Shown: positions 22,301 to 32,361 of the stretch, piece by piece
Numbering within the stretch: position 1 is the first letter of the stretch
Layout: every line of letters begins with the position of its first letter
NCBI GenBank assembly: GCA_000733355.1
Contig: JNVV01000009.1
Coordinates: 191,152-255,151, forward strand
Source: Falciphora oryzae
Taxonomy: Eukaryota; Ascomycota; Sordariomycetes; Magnaporthales; Magnaporthaceae
Direction of reading: 5' to 3'
DNA: 64,000 nt
Translations under genes and position numbers: made by a program
The notes under the pieces: generated by a model
Database searches by the model: none
What the model saw: the letters and a program-made list of their open reading frames with translations, nothing else
Told to the model about the DNA's origin: nothing

Positions 22301-24652
22301 AAGCCTCCTTTCGGTGTCGGCGGCATTATTTCGACCAGGACTGCGTCCGAGCTGGGTGAGGGTATCAGCCTTGACCCTGGCGAGGTCTCCGAGGCCAACA
22401 TGTTCTGTGCCCCGCCCAAGACCCAGTGGAACACCGACTCCTACAATGGCAACGTCGCCTGGACTTTCAACTTCAACGATCTCACCCTCGGAAAGGTGAA
22501 CGTCCCCTTCGACTGCACAGCCATTGCTCAGCAGGGTGGACCTCTCGACACCAACAGCCAAGGCGTCTACCGCTACATTGGCTGCTTCCGTGAGAACAAC
22601 CCCGGCCGTCAGCTCGCCCAGCAGCTTGGCGCCAACAACAACATGACATCCGATATGTGCCTGAAGCTCTGCGCTGCGAAGAACTACGTCTACTGCGGTA
22701 TTCAGTACCACCGCGAGTGCTGGGGTGGTCCCAACATCCCCAAGCTGAAGGTGCTTGAGGGCAACTGCAACTTCGACTGCTCTGGTGACATCGGCCAGAT
22801 GTGCGGTGGCAACGGAGTGAACGACGGTGCTGGCAACGCCTATCTGTCCATGTGGGCGACCAACACAACGATCCCGCCGATCCCGCCTGCCGACCCGACG
22901 ACTACCGGCACGAACTCGCCAACCAGCCCGCCTGTCAACCCCGGCGCCCCGTCCATCAACCCTGGTGTGAACGGATACAAGTACATTGGCTGCTATACTG
23001 AAACCCCCGGCGGCCGCTCCCTGTCCAGCGGCAACACCGGCGATGTGCGCACTGTCGCGGGATGTATCTCCACGTGCAAGGCTAAGGGATTCAAGTACAT
23101 CGCTCTTCAGTACTTCGGCGAGTGCTGGTGCGGCAACAACGAGTTCACGCAGTCCGCTGGCGTCAAGCTTGTTGCGGACAGCCAGTGCAACAGCCTCTGC
23201 CGTGACAACCAGACTGAGTACTGCGGCGCTGGAGGTAGGAACCAGGTCTACCAGCTGGAGACCACCATTCCCATCTCGAACTCGTCGAGCACCTCCGCCT
23301 CGGACAATCGCACTATCACCGGCACTACTAGCACCTCGGCTGCTCCGATCCCCACCGGCTCGCCCTACATCCGCCAGTCCATGGGCGCGTACCAGTACCA
23401 GGGCTGCTACACCGAGAACAATGACGGTACTGGTCGTGCTCTGCGCGAGAAGTCCAACTTCGACATTCCCATGAGCCTGACCTACTGCGCCGCCCAGTGC
23501 GCAGGCTACAAGTACTGGGGCGTTGAGTACGGTGCCGAGTGCTACTGCGGCAACACCATCCAAGGCAACAGTGCGCTGGACCAGACCCGCGGCGACGGTG
23601 CCTGCAACATGCTCTGCCCTGGTGACCAGACCCAGTGGTGCGGTGCTGGTGACAGGCTTTCGCTGTTCATGTACAACCCCTCGAACGCCACGAACTCGTC
23701 GTCGACTGTCTCCTCCCCCAGGACTAGCGAGACCACGACCTCGTCGATGACTGCTGTCACCACTGATTTGTCTACCACTACCACTGTCTCGTCCACCTCG
23801 TCTGCCACCACGGACCTTTCGTCGGCCAGCACAACTACTAGCTCTAGCTCGGCCACTGACGAGGCCGCGTCGACCACATCCAGCTCGACCACTGACGTTT
23901 CGTCCACCAGCTCCACCTCCACTGATGTCTCGCCCACCAGCACTTCGAGCAGCTCCGCTTCGATCACGGACGATTCGGCCACGAGCACCTCGACCAGCTC
24001 TACCTTGTCCTCTACCAGCACCTCAGACGTGCCCACCTCGACAACCTCGTCCCACACTTCGACCGAATCGTCGACCAGCACTCCAAACACCTCCGCTTCT
24101 ATCACGGAGGATGCGGCAACGAGCACCTCTGACTTGCACACCTCGACAACCTCGTCGACCGGCGCCTCGTCTACAAGCGCTTCGTCAAGCTTGAGCTCTT
24201 CAACTTCTAGCTCTACCTCGAGCACGAGCTCAACATCGACGACTTCGTCGACTACCCCCAGCGCCACGGTCACCCCGCCTCTCTACCCTGGCAACTCCAA
24301 CTTCAGTTACTACGGCTGCGTGTCGGAGCCGTCCTCGGGCCGCCTCTTCGCCAAGCAGATCGTCAACCTTGTTGATATGACGCAGGACAAGTGCCTCCAG
24401 GCCTGCTGGATGTTCAACTACGCCGGTATTGAGTACGGCCGCGAGTGCTGGTGTGGTGACCAAGTAAACTTCAACGGCAATGGCGGCACCGCCACCCCCG
24501 GAGGAAATATTAGCGAGTCGCTGTGCTCGTTCAACTGCCCCGGCGACTCGACGAGCAAGTCCAAGTGCGGTGCCGGCAAGCGCATGAACCTCTTCTACAA
24601 GGACCCGGCCAAGAAGGGCGGCAACGCCAAGAGGTCTGCTCTGCTGTTTTAA
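19347..24652 (+). CDS. large secreted protein: beta-propeller-like region plus four WSC domains
   Basis: Three exons: 19347-19471, 19646-19921 and 20116-24652, giving 1645 residues. A signal peptide (GFLRVLGAMSMVFSLGNCLAS) precedes WGGDNSRAGYQPNKN, and exon 2 reads MDPAVVASSDFGQIFEIKL, a fungal PQQ-like/beta-propeller start. The propeller runs to about residue 560. Beta-sandwich repeats that look like choice-of-anchor or SPD-2/Hydin modules follow (about 590-920). Four cysteine-rich WSC domains then start near 952 (YRYIGCFREN), 1088 (YKYIGCYTET), 1226 (YQYQGCYTEN) and 1530 (FSYYGCVSEP). A Ser/Thr-rich stalk of about 190 residues lies between the third and fourth. No C-terminal membrane helix or GPI signal is visible, so secretion into the wall or medium is more likely than a membrane sensor. 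WSC domains bind wall glycans. Confidence 0.88.
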
Positions 24653-25288
24653 AAGGGATAAAAGCATGGTGTTAATGGGGGAACAACGGGACTCGTTTCG
24701 GGAGCTCTCTTCTTTTTTTTCGGTTTCTTTCACAGCAACGATTAGATGGCTCCAGGGTCCAAACATAGGAGGTTATTACATGAGGCGTAGCTTGTAAACA
24801 TGTTGCTTTTTTTCTTATGTCTTAATTCCATCTAGATAAATCCTTATGATCATTCTCTTTGTCGACAATTTCGACGCCTACAATTTACCTTTCCCTTGTG
24901 TATTACCTTAACCTTCTTCTTTGACAAACACACGGCCTTCGCAAGGGGGCTGTTTATCCTCGGTAGTTGAAGAAACATGAAAGAGATCAGAGCTTCACCC
25001 ATTGCAATCGCGATAGCCGTGATCGTGTGATGTATTTCCTATAAGGCACTACTGGATCGGCGCCGATCATTTCTACGGGTAGAGACAAAGGACAAGGAAC
25101 GAGGTTTGAACGCAATAAATTTAATTTTTTCCTGAACGCCAAAATTCCCAAACTCGACCCAAAGGGTATCAAACCAGGCTGCGTAGAAGCAAAGATGTGA
25201 TATAGTATATGACAAGAAGAAATGAAGAAATTTGAAAAAGGGAGACATGATGAAAAGAAAAGGCAACAGAAAAAAAAGGGACTCGCGC
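24653..25288. other. intergenic, convergent 3' ends
   Basis: AT-rich 3' flanks of the WSC gene and the convergent barrel-protein gene. No gene is supported. Confidence 0.45.
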
Positions 25289-25816
25289 CTACGTGAGCAT
25301 CGTCCACGAGGCGCCCTTGATCCTGCCGACGTCCAGGCTGGCGAAGGCCTTGAACGCGGGCTGGCTGAGGTCGAGCGAGTTGCCCTGGCAGATCGGGCAG
25401 CGGTCGACGACCTCGACGATGACCGACTTGCCGTCGGCCGCCTTGACCAGGAGCTTCTTGCCGCACAGCGGGTTGTTGTTGGGGTTGCCGGCGGGCGTCT
25501 TGGCGTCGAACAGGCCGTGCGGCATGGCGACGACGAACTCGGACGCGGCGCTAGTCCTGCCGCACGCGCCCATGCCCGGCTTGTAGTGCGTCAGGTCGGC
25601 GCTGAGGTGGGGCTCGCCGGGAGGGGGAACGGGAGCACCACGAGGGGGAACGGGGACGGTGCCGGGGACAACCGGAGCCTCACGCCGGGCGATGGCGCTG
25701 CCGATGTCGGGCACGACGGGGTTCTTGGGCGCGGGAACGGCGCGGCGGTCGACCGGGGCGGAGAGGGCGCCGGCGGCGAGGATGGCGGCGAGGCCGAGGA
25801 GGGAGGTGGGCTGCAT
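25289..25816 (-). CDS. secreted double-psi beta-barrel (RlpA/expansin-like) protein
   Basis: A 175-residue protein starting at 25816 with a signal peptide (MQPTSLLGLAAILAAGALSAPV) and a likely Kex2-type site right after (DRR). A Pro-rich linker follows. The barrel begins at LTHYKPGMGACGRTS, then EFVVAMPHGLFD, LCGKKLLV, and the terminal strand VEVVDRCPICQGNSLDLSQPAFKAFASLDVGRIKGASW. Conserved features of the fold are the paired cysteines and VVDRCP...LDLS. The frame runs 78 codons further upstream, but the signal peptide fixes the start. These proteins are small, often plant- or stress-induced, and some are fungal effectors or cerato-ulmin-independent wall proteins. Catalysis has not been shown for most of them. 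A second barrel protein is 2.5 kb away. Confidence 0.85.
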   Translation of the reverse strand: MQPTSLLGLAAILAAGALSAPVDRRAVPAPKNPVVPDIGSAIARREAPVVPGTVPVPPRGAPVPPPGEPHLSADLTHYKPGMGACGRTSAASEFVVAMPHGLFDAKTPAGNPNNNPLCGKKLLVKAADGKSVIVEVVDRCPICQGNSLDLSQPAFKAFASLDVGRIKGASWTMLT

Positions 25817-27499
25817 GGTGGGCTTTCTAGAAGCTGTGCTTGCCGGGTTAGTGGAGCTGGGAAGCGTTAGCGATGTTTGTGCTGCTGATGGTATCTGCTC
25901 TATGTTTGTCGGGACGTTTCGGTTTGTGGGGTGCTCCTGTCGATAGTGTTTTGTGAGCTGGTTATCTTCGTCGGTTTGCTGTTTCAAGGGGAGTAAAGAT
26001 GCTGGACAAGTGGTGGAGAAGTAGCACGAAATAAGTGTTTGGTTATACAAGGAAGAAAGATGGATGTTGATCTATACCTTGTCTGTTGTGTGTGTGATTA
26101 TCTTCCTGCAGACATCTCCAGGCTGTCGGCGCGACCTCCTTGTTATATCGGCCTGGGGCCAATGTAACTTCCTCCAAAAAACGAGCACGGGTTCTGTTAC
26201 CTGCCCGGGTGGCACCAGAGCAGGCTGAGACGCGCCGAGGCCTGCAGTCTGTCAACTCCAGCCTAAGCAGGCGCCGTTTTACTGTTCACCATGTTAAAAA
26301 TTCGCCGTATATGGAGCAGTTGGAACGAGAGAGCCCTGAGGTAGCGGTGGTTTTAGTGGATTAAAGAGCCAACAGTACTAGAAGCGCGCAGTAAGTCAAG
26401 GCGCGTCGACAAGATGAAATCCATCCAATGGGCCACACGCCACAATCCAACGTCTACGTTGTGTTCCATGGATATGGCAGTGTTACATTTGCAGCACAGT
26501 GGATGGGCGTCGACTTTGCCCTTTGCATGCTTCCGAAAACGTGCCCTTGGTCCAGCAAGAGCGGGAGCGTGGTCAGGATAGCCTAGGTGTAACAGTAGCA
26601 TTACTCTGACTTGGAGGTTTACTGACAATGCTCAGTAGAAGTCGCCAAATATTGACAGAATGGACCTCTTGGCAGGCTGTGCTGGGAGGCCTGAAGCGAT
26701 ATTTACGGTAAGCAGAGGCATGTCGCGGATTTGGGGCGGGGGACGCGACCGAGGCACCCGCCATCACATGCCTTCAGCAAAGGAGTCACAGCTATCGTCA
26801 GCGAATAGTATCAAAAAGATTGTTTTTCCAATTATCTCGGGTTGGGCTGTCCCATATGGAGACAAACATGAGGGCCCTCGTGGGTGGTCGCGGAGAGGTC
26901 CCTGGCCGGATTTTGGGTCCGATGCTGGTGTGGGGAGATGCGGCCTGCTGGCACAGCTTGGGGACTGATTGTGCACGATCGCAGGTTGCATGGAGTGTAT
27001 GCTACGGCCGATTCTTCTAGTAAGTCTCGGGGAGGCTGGAAACGGTGCTTGCGAGCGTGTGCGTGATTGCCGTGGCTGTGCGGCTGTTGGCAGTGCATTC
27101 ATCCCATGTGTTATGTGTTTTGCTGTGCCCAAACTAGAGCACTCAAGCTCGATTGCTCATCGCGAGTTTGCCTAATACGGAAGGAGGGGTTGAAGGCGCC
27201 CGCCTGCTGAACGAGACGGGCTGTGAGAACTTCAAGACCCATACCAGCAGCACCACAAGGCTGCCTTGATGCCTGCAGTTCGGGCGGCAAGAATCGTCAA
27301 CAGAATCCGATCAGTCAAGACCTCTGGACCAAGTTTCGCAAAGCCCGACCGGTCGTGGTTCCCAAATCAAAACTTCAGGACTGGATCACCAAAAACCATC
27401 TTCACGGCAAGGCTCGCAGCCAATCCGAGCTGGGACAAGAAACCCCAAGGCTCAGATCCCGATCACACCCCAGCCACCGCCCAGCTACCAAGAAAAGAA
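25817..27499. other. intergenic, 1.7 kb
   Basis: No gene is supported. It carries the promoter of the barrel protein on the left and of the deoxyribosyltransferase-like gene on the right. Confidence 0.45.
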
Positions 27500-28030
27500 A
27501 TGGCCCAAGTCATCAAAGCCCCGAGCCGGGAGCCCATCGCAGAGGGCCAAAAGGTCGTCTTCCTGGCGGGCATAACGTCCCCGCCCGACGCGGCCTGGCG
27601 CCTCGAGCTGGTCGACGCCCTCGCGCACCTGCGCCACGTCACGCTCGCCGACCCGACGCGGCCCGACTGGGACGCCACCTGGCGCGAGGACGTCTCCTTC
27701 GCCCCCTTCGCCGACCAGGTGCGCTGGGAGCTCGACATGCAGGACCGCGCCGACGTCGTCGTCGTCAACTTTGGCGGCCACCTCGACGCCGCGTCCTGCG
27801 AGGGCCGCACCGGCGGCGGCGCGTCCGTCAGCGAGCTGCCCAAGGCGCCCATCAGCCTGCTCGAGCTGGGCATCAGGGCCGGGTCCGGCCGGAAGTGCAT
27901 GGTCGTCTGCCGCGACGGGTACTGGAAGAGGGGGAACGTCCAGCTCGTGTGCGAGAGGTATGGCATCCAGATGTTCCCGAGCGTCCGGGCGCTGGCCAAG
28001 GCGCTGGAGGCGGAGCTGAGCAGGGCTTGA
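27500..28030 (+). CDS. nucleoside 2-deoxyribosyltransferase-like protein
   Basis: Single exon, 176 residues from the Met at 27500 (MAQVIKAPS). VVFLAGITSPPDAAWRLELVDAL is the first strand and helix of the fold. DPTRPDWDATWREDVSFAPFADQVRWELDMQDRADVVVVNFGG supplies the conserved DWD and QVxWEL elements, and APISLLELGIRAGSGRKCMVVC carries the SLLELG motif with the likely catalytic Glu. KRGNVQLVCERYGI follows. This pattern fits the nucleoside 2-deoxyribosyltransferase-like family (PF15891), which exchanges bases on deoxyribose or hydrolyses nucleoside bonds. Biochemistry of fungal members is sparse, so activity is inferred. The frame extends upstream to 27266, but that part has no family similarity and lacks a better start context. 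Confidence 0.82.
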   Translation: MAQVIKAPSREPIAEGQKVVFLAGITSPPDAAWRLELVDALAHLRHVTLADPTRPDWDATWREDVSFAPFADQVRWELDMQDRADVVVVNFGGHLDAASCEGRTGGGASVSELPKAPISLLELGIRAGSGRKCMVVCRDGYWKRGNVQLVCERYGIQMFPSVRALAKALEAELSRA

Positions 28031-28345
28031 AGAGAGAAGGGTCCACAGGCGGTGGAGACGCACTACGTCACTCAAGGATATCAGACGAAGGGATCTAGGA
28101 AAGAAGGCATGGACATCTGGGCTCGAGAATTTTTCTTCTTCTGAAACTAGCTAAGCCTGGAGGGGTCCGCGACACAGCGGGAACTCCTGGGTGATGATGG
28201 ATACCTCTCCTGCGCACGCACGCTTCTCTGAGCGTGTCTCTTGTATCCTCTACCAGGCCAGCCAGATGGCACACAGGCACACCAAAATACCAAAACGCGC
28301 TGCTAGCATTCATAACACGACATTGCACTACCGGTATCAAAACAA
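28031..28345. other. intergenic, convergent 3' ends
   Basis: Short 3' flanks of the deoxyribosyltransferase-like gene and the expansin-like gene. Nothing else is seen. Confidence 0.45.
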
Positions 28346-29122
28346 TCAGCAGTTTCCAGAGGCAGTAAAAGTCGCGCCGCTCGCCATCCCGACATTCTGC
28401 AGCGTGACCCTCCCCCCTCCGGCGCAGGTGACCCTGATCGTGACCGAGTCGGCGCCGAAGCCGCCGCCGCCGCCGCCGGGCCTCTCGAAGAAGTTGTAGT
28501 CGCGCCGGGTCGTGGGCTGCCAGGTCCCGCCGCCGTCGGTGCTGACGTCGAGCGCCGTGACCTTCTGGTTGCTGTTGAAGACCTGCATGGCGAACCAGTA
28601 CCGGGACGTGCCGTCCTTGTTGCGGACCTTGAGCGGCTCCGTGATGCCGCACGGCACCACCTCCCAGGTGATGGGCACTATCCCGGCGTTGGGGTCGCCG
28701 ATGTTGCTAAAGCCGTTCTGGAAGAGGTCGAGCTGATTAGATGGGCAGCCGGGGCAGCTGTCGACGGCCTGGGGACATCGGACGGGAGTTAGCTTCTCTG
28801 CGACGTCGTGTGCTCCTGTTCGTCTAATCTTCCCCTGATGTTTACCGTTTAAACTTACCATGACCTTCATGCTACCTCTAGGGCCCTTGACATTGAGACA
28901 GACGCCGCACATGGCCGAGCCCTCGTAGTTGGGGCCGGCAATGGCCGTGCCGAAGATCCCCGCAGGGAGCGTGTACGAGGTGAGCATGCAGTTTCCGCCG
29001 GCCAGGTTTCCTCCATAGAAGGAGGCTTTGCCGTCAACGGCCGCGCTAGGCGCAACCAGGAGGGCCGTCACGGCGAAGACGAGCAGCCTGGCGGCCACAT
29101 GGGGGTTGTATAGGCTGAGCAT
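28346..29122 (-). CDS. expansin-like secreted protein (DPBB plus CBM63-like domain)
   Basis: Two exons, 29122-28859 and 28768-28346, giving 228 residues. The signal peptide is hydrophobic (LLVFAVTALLVAPSAAV), followed by DGKASFYGGNLAGGNCMLTSYTLP, an expansin/DPBB start. Removing the 90-base intron (28769-28858, no stop, divisible by three) joins GSMKVM to AVDSCPGCPSNQLDLF, the conserved barrel motif. Left in, it would add 30 spurious residues. The C-terminal half (VPITWEVVPCGITEPLKVRNKDGTSRYWFAMQVFN and TTRRDYNFFERPGG) matches the carbohydrate-binding domain of microbial expansins. Such proteins loosen cellulose networks without hydrolysis. The domain HFD-type catalytic Asp of plant expansins is retained as VDSCPGC. 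A wall- or host-directed role is likely. Confidence 0.88.
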   Translation of the reverse strand: MLSLYNPHVAARLLVFAVTALLVAPSAAVDGKASFYGGNLAGGNCMLTSYTLPAGIFGTAIAGPNYEGSAMCGVCLNVKGPRGSMKVMVSLNGKHQGKIRRTGAHDVAEKLTPVRCPQAVDSCPGCPSNQLDLFQNGFSNIGDPNAGIVPITWEVVPCGITEPLKVRNKDGTSRYWFAMQVFNSNQKVTALDVSTDGGGTWQPTTRRDYNFFERPGGGGGGFGADSVTIRVTCAGGGRVTLQNVGMASGATFTASGNC

Positions 29123-30200
29123 GGTGTAAACGAGTGTCCTTAAACGAGTGCTCTCTGCGACAAGGCGTGTTGTGCTGTGGTGTGTTGGCCCTGTTAGCCT
29201 CGACTTCCACCGATCCGATCCAGTGACGGTCCATCTCCCTTTTGTATCCCGCCTTTGTGGTCCGGCCTGGCGTATCACCTCTATGAAGTCCCGTCAGTCT
29301 AAGCCCCTAGGTCTGAAGCTAGTGTAAGCGACCAATGCCAAGACTCCACAGTGGTTCCCCTGGACGACATGCAGGGCGGTTCCCGGCGCTGACTCGTGGA
29401 CGCGCAAAGGCCGCCGGTAGCACCGACCGAGAGGTGGAATTTTGCATCGCGGATCTGCACGAACTCAAGGGTAGCTGCTTAGACGAAACGGGAGCCGGGG
29501 TGTACTTGGTCCGCTAGCTCGGGTGCTCCTTGGAGCCCTGCCGGTGTCCGGTGGTGTTGTCCAGGGCAGGCGGACTCCCAGAACGGCGGGGCGCCGATGT
29601 CGTGTGGGGTCCGGGGAAACATGGCCGGTATAAGCGAGTGGCGTTCATGATGCTTAAAAGACTCGTGGAAGAACAAAGGAACGGGGCGCAGGCAGGTCGA
29701 TTGCGCAAAGGAAGGGTTGGCGGGATATACTGGAGTCCGGAGCAGGTTGTGTTTTTTTCGCTTTGGTGTTGCACACATGTCGTGCCACGTTCAGGGGTTC
29801 GTCGAATCCTTCGGCGAAGATTGTGCCGTGCCGAAAGCAAGGGCGAGCTAGACCTGAGTTAGCGCGATCAGCAGCAGGAGGAAATTCAAGGAGAGGAGTA
29901 GGGTGATGGGAAGCAATGTATTGATGAAACAACGCAATATCTACAGTGGAAAGGTTTCGTGGGCCTGGCATATGCCAGGACTGGCCAGACCAGTAAAGGA
30001 AAAAAAAAAAAAAAAAAAAGGCTAAAAAAGAACAAAGTCGAAGTAAAACAGCGCAAGGGAACAGAAAATGCACCACCCAAACGCCTCTTGTATGCGGGTA
30101 TTCGTTAAGTCATGCCGAAGAAAAAAACAAAGACCGGGGTCGCGATGCCGGGAGGGAGGGAGAAAGCCCGGATGGCGAGCTGACGATGACGGTAGCCTGT
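29123..30200. other. intergenic, 1.1 kb
   Basis: No gene is supported. It includes an A run at 30000-30019. It should hold the promoter of the expansin-like gene and the 3' flank of the CAP gene. Confidence 0.45.
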
Positions 30201-30855
30201 CTAGCAGGCGGACTGGCCGATCATGTTGCCGCTAGGGCGGTAGCGGGCCACGACGTAGCGCTTGCCGCTCTTGGAGACGGCCGAGGCCATGCCGACCTTC
30301 TGGGTGCTGGGCCAGACGCACTGAGCTGTTGGGTGAAGGGGGTCTTGTTAGCGACATGTACTAGGCATTGGAAGGAGAGTATGGAATGAAGGGAAAAAAG
30401 GAGGACGAGGGTCTCAGGTTGTAGGGGGAAGAAAACTCACTATAGTGTCCATAGCCCATAAACGCCTTGGACTCGGCCGGGTTGCTCATCGAGATGGGAG
30501 GGCAGGCGGGGACGTAGAGGGGCTTCTCCCCGATGAAGGCGTTGGCGGCGTCTTGGAAGATCTTATCTCCGGAGCCGCCGAACGACATGTAGAGGTTCTC
30601 GCCCGCGTTGTTGCGGTCTTGGGCATGCTCGAGGTTGCCGTCCTTGCCGGCCAGGACCTTGGCGTAGGCGGCCGCGTCGGCCTCGAGCCCGGCGTCCCAC
30701 GACAGGCCGCCTCGCTTCTGCTTGAGGACGGGGTCCTTGCGCGCCTGGTTGTGCGCGTCTAGGGCTTTTTGCTGGTCCGGCGTGATGGCGTGGGCGGCGC
30801 CGGAGAGGAGGGCCAGGGAGACGGCCAGGGTGGAGATGAGGCTCTTGAGCTGCAT
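30201..30855 (-). CDS. secreted CAP superfamily (PR-1/SCP-like) protein
   Basis: Two exons, 30855-30441 and 30325-30201, giving 179 residues. The signal peptide is LKSLISTLAVSLALLSGAAHA. The CAP domain has LDAHNQARKDP (first helix), GLSWDAGLEADAAAYAKVLA, NAGENLYMSFGG (GENLY motif with catalytic-site Glu) and YGHYTQCVWPSTQKVG, which forms only after splicing the 115-base intron (30326-30440). The protein ends RYVVARYRPSGNMIGQSAC, the usual C-terminal strand. The His and Glu that form the CAP cavity are kept. Fungal members bind sterols or lipids and some are virulence factors. It is the third small secreted gene in five kilobases and sits next to the assembly gap. Confidence 0.9.
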
Positions 30856-31357
30856 TGTTCCGGTTGGGGTTGAGGATGGTAAGGATGCTGGAATAGAGAC
30901 GATATGAAGTAGAGCTGATGCTGGATAGGGATAATATGGAATAGAGCTGGAATGGCCGTGCTCGCTAAGGTTGCTTTTTGGTGTTGCTGATTATGGAGGT
31001 AGGAGGTAAAGTTTTTTGATGGCCTGGTTGTGTGGTGGGAAAGACTTTGTGGTATTATTCGAGGGGTGAGGATTATGGATGGCTTGAGGGAGCTGAGTTC
31101 GTGGGAGAACATGGTCCCCCACCACGTCTTAAATATCAAGGACATTGTGGATATCGACAATGGTAGGGCTGCTGCCAAAAGCACTGTAGCCATGTGTTTC
31201 ATGTTTCTTTGTCGGTTTGGTGGCGGTCTTCGGACTGACGATGCTCAGTTGGGTTCTTTGCGTGGAGGCGCGGTCGAATATTGTTTACTGTGCCGTCGCC
31301 GCTGGCCCCCCTGTCTCGGCACTCACAAGTCTTGTTCGGGAACGGTTCCATGCAAGC
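30856..31357. other. intergenic before the assembly gap
   Basis: Upstream flank of the CAP gene. No gene is supported. Sequence is interrupted by Ns from 31358, so a gene could continue into the gap unseen. Confidence 0.4.
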
Positions 31358-32312
31358 NNNNNNNNNNNNNNNNNNNNNNNNNNNNNNNNNNNNNNNNNNN
31401 NNNNNNNNNNNNNNNNNNNNNNNNNNNNNNNNNNNNNNNNNNNNNNNNNNNNNNNNNNNNNNNNNNNNNNNNNNNNNNNNNNNNNNNNNNNNNNNNNNNN
31501 NNNNNNNNNNNNNNNNNNNNNNNNNNNNNNNNNNNNNNNNNNNNNNNNNNNNNNNNNNNNNNNNNNNNNNNNNNNNNNNNNNNNNNNNNNNNNNNNNNNN
31601 NNNNNNNNNNNNNNNNNNNNNNNNNNNNNNNNNNNNNNNNNNNNNNNNNNNNNNNNNNNNNNNNNNNNNNNNNNNNNNNNNNNNNNNNNNNNNNNNNNNN
31701 NNNNNNNNNNNNNNNNNNNNNNNNNNNNNNNNNNNNNNNNNNNNNNNNNNNNNNNNNNNNNNNNNNNNNNNNNNNNNNNNNNNNNNNNNNNNNNNNNNNN
31801 NNNNNNNNNNNNNNNNNNNNNNNNNNNNNNNNNNNNNNNNNNNNNNNNNNNNNNNNNNNNNNNNNNNNNNNNNNNNNNNNNNNNNNNNNNNNNNNNNNNN
31901 NNNNNNNNNNNNNNNNNNNNNNNNNNNNNNNNNNNNNNNNNNNNNNNNNNNNNNNNNNNNNNNNNNNNNNNNNNNNNNNNNNNNNNNNNNNNNNNNNNNN
32001 NNNNNNNNNNNNNNNNNNNNNNNNNNNNNNNNNNNNNNNNNNNNNNNNNNNNNNNNNNNNNNNNNNNNNNNNNNNNNNNNNNNNNNNNNNNNNNNNNNNN
32101 NNNNNNNNNNNNNNNNNNNNNNNNNNNNNNNNNNNNNNNNNNNNNNNNNNNNNNNNNNNNNNNNNNNNNNNNNNNNNNNNNNNNNNNNNNNNNNNNNNNN
32201 NNNNNNNNNNNNNNNNNNNNNNNNNNNNNNNNNNNNNNNNNNNNNNNNNNNNNNNNNNNNNNNNNNNNNNNNNNNNNNNNNNNNNNNNNNNNNNNNNNNN
32301 NNNNNNNNNNNN
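31358..32312. other. assembly gap (955 Ns)
   Basis: A run of N of about 955 positions. Long frames that cross it are artefacts. The right edge opens directly into a short tandem repeat, which suggests the gap was caused by repetitive DNA. Confidence 0.99.
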
Positions 32313-32320
32313 TACACGCG

Positions 32321-32361
32321 GCGCGGGAAACCCATGGATGCGCGGGAAATCCATGGATGCG
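32321..32361 (+). repeat. minisatellite at gap edge, 19-bp unit
   Basis: Two consecutive 19-base units (GCGCGGGAAACCCATGGAT, then the same with one C to T change) and the start of a third directly follow the Ns. More copies probably lie inside the gap. Confidence 0.75.

Noticed and set aside
20075..23563. An open frame of 1162 codons on the minus strand opposite the WSC gene
   Set aside because: It is a shadow of GC-rich codon usage: low-complexity Val/Ala/Arg/Gly composition, no domain, and fully covered by the well-supported gene on the other strand.
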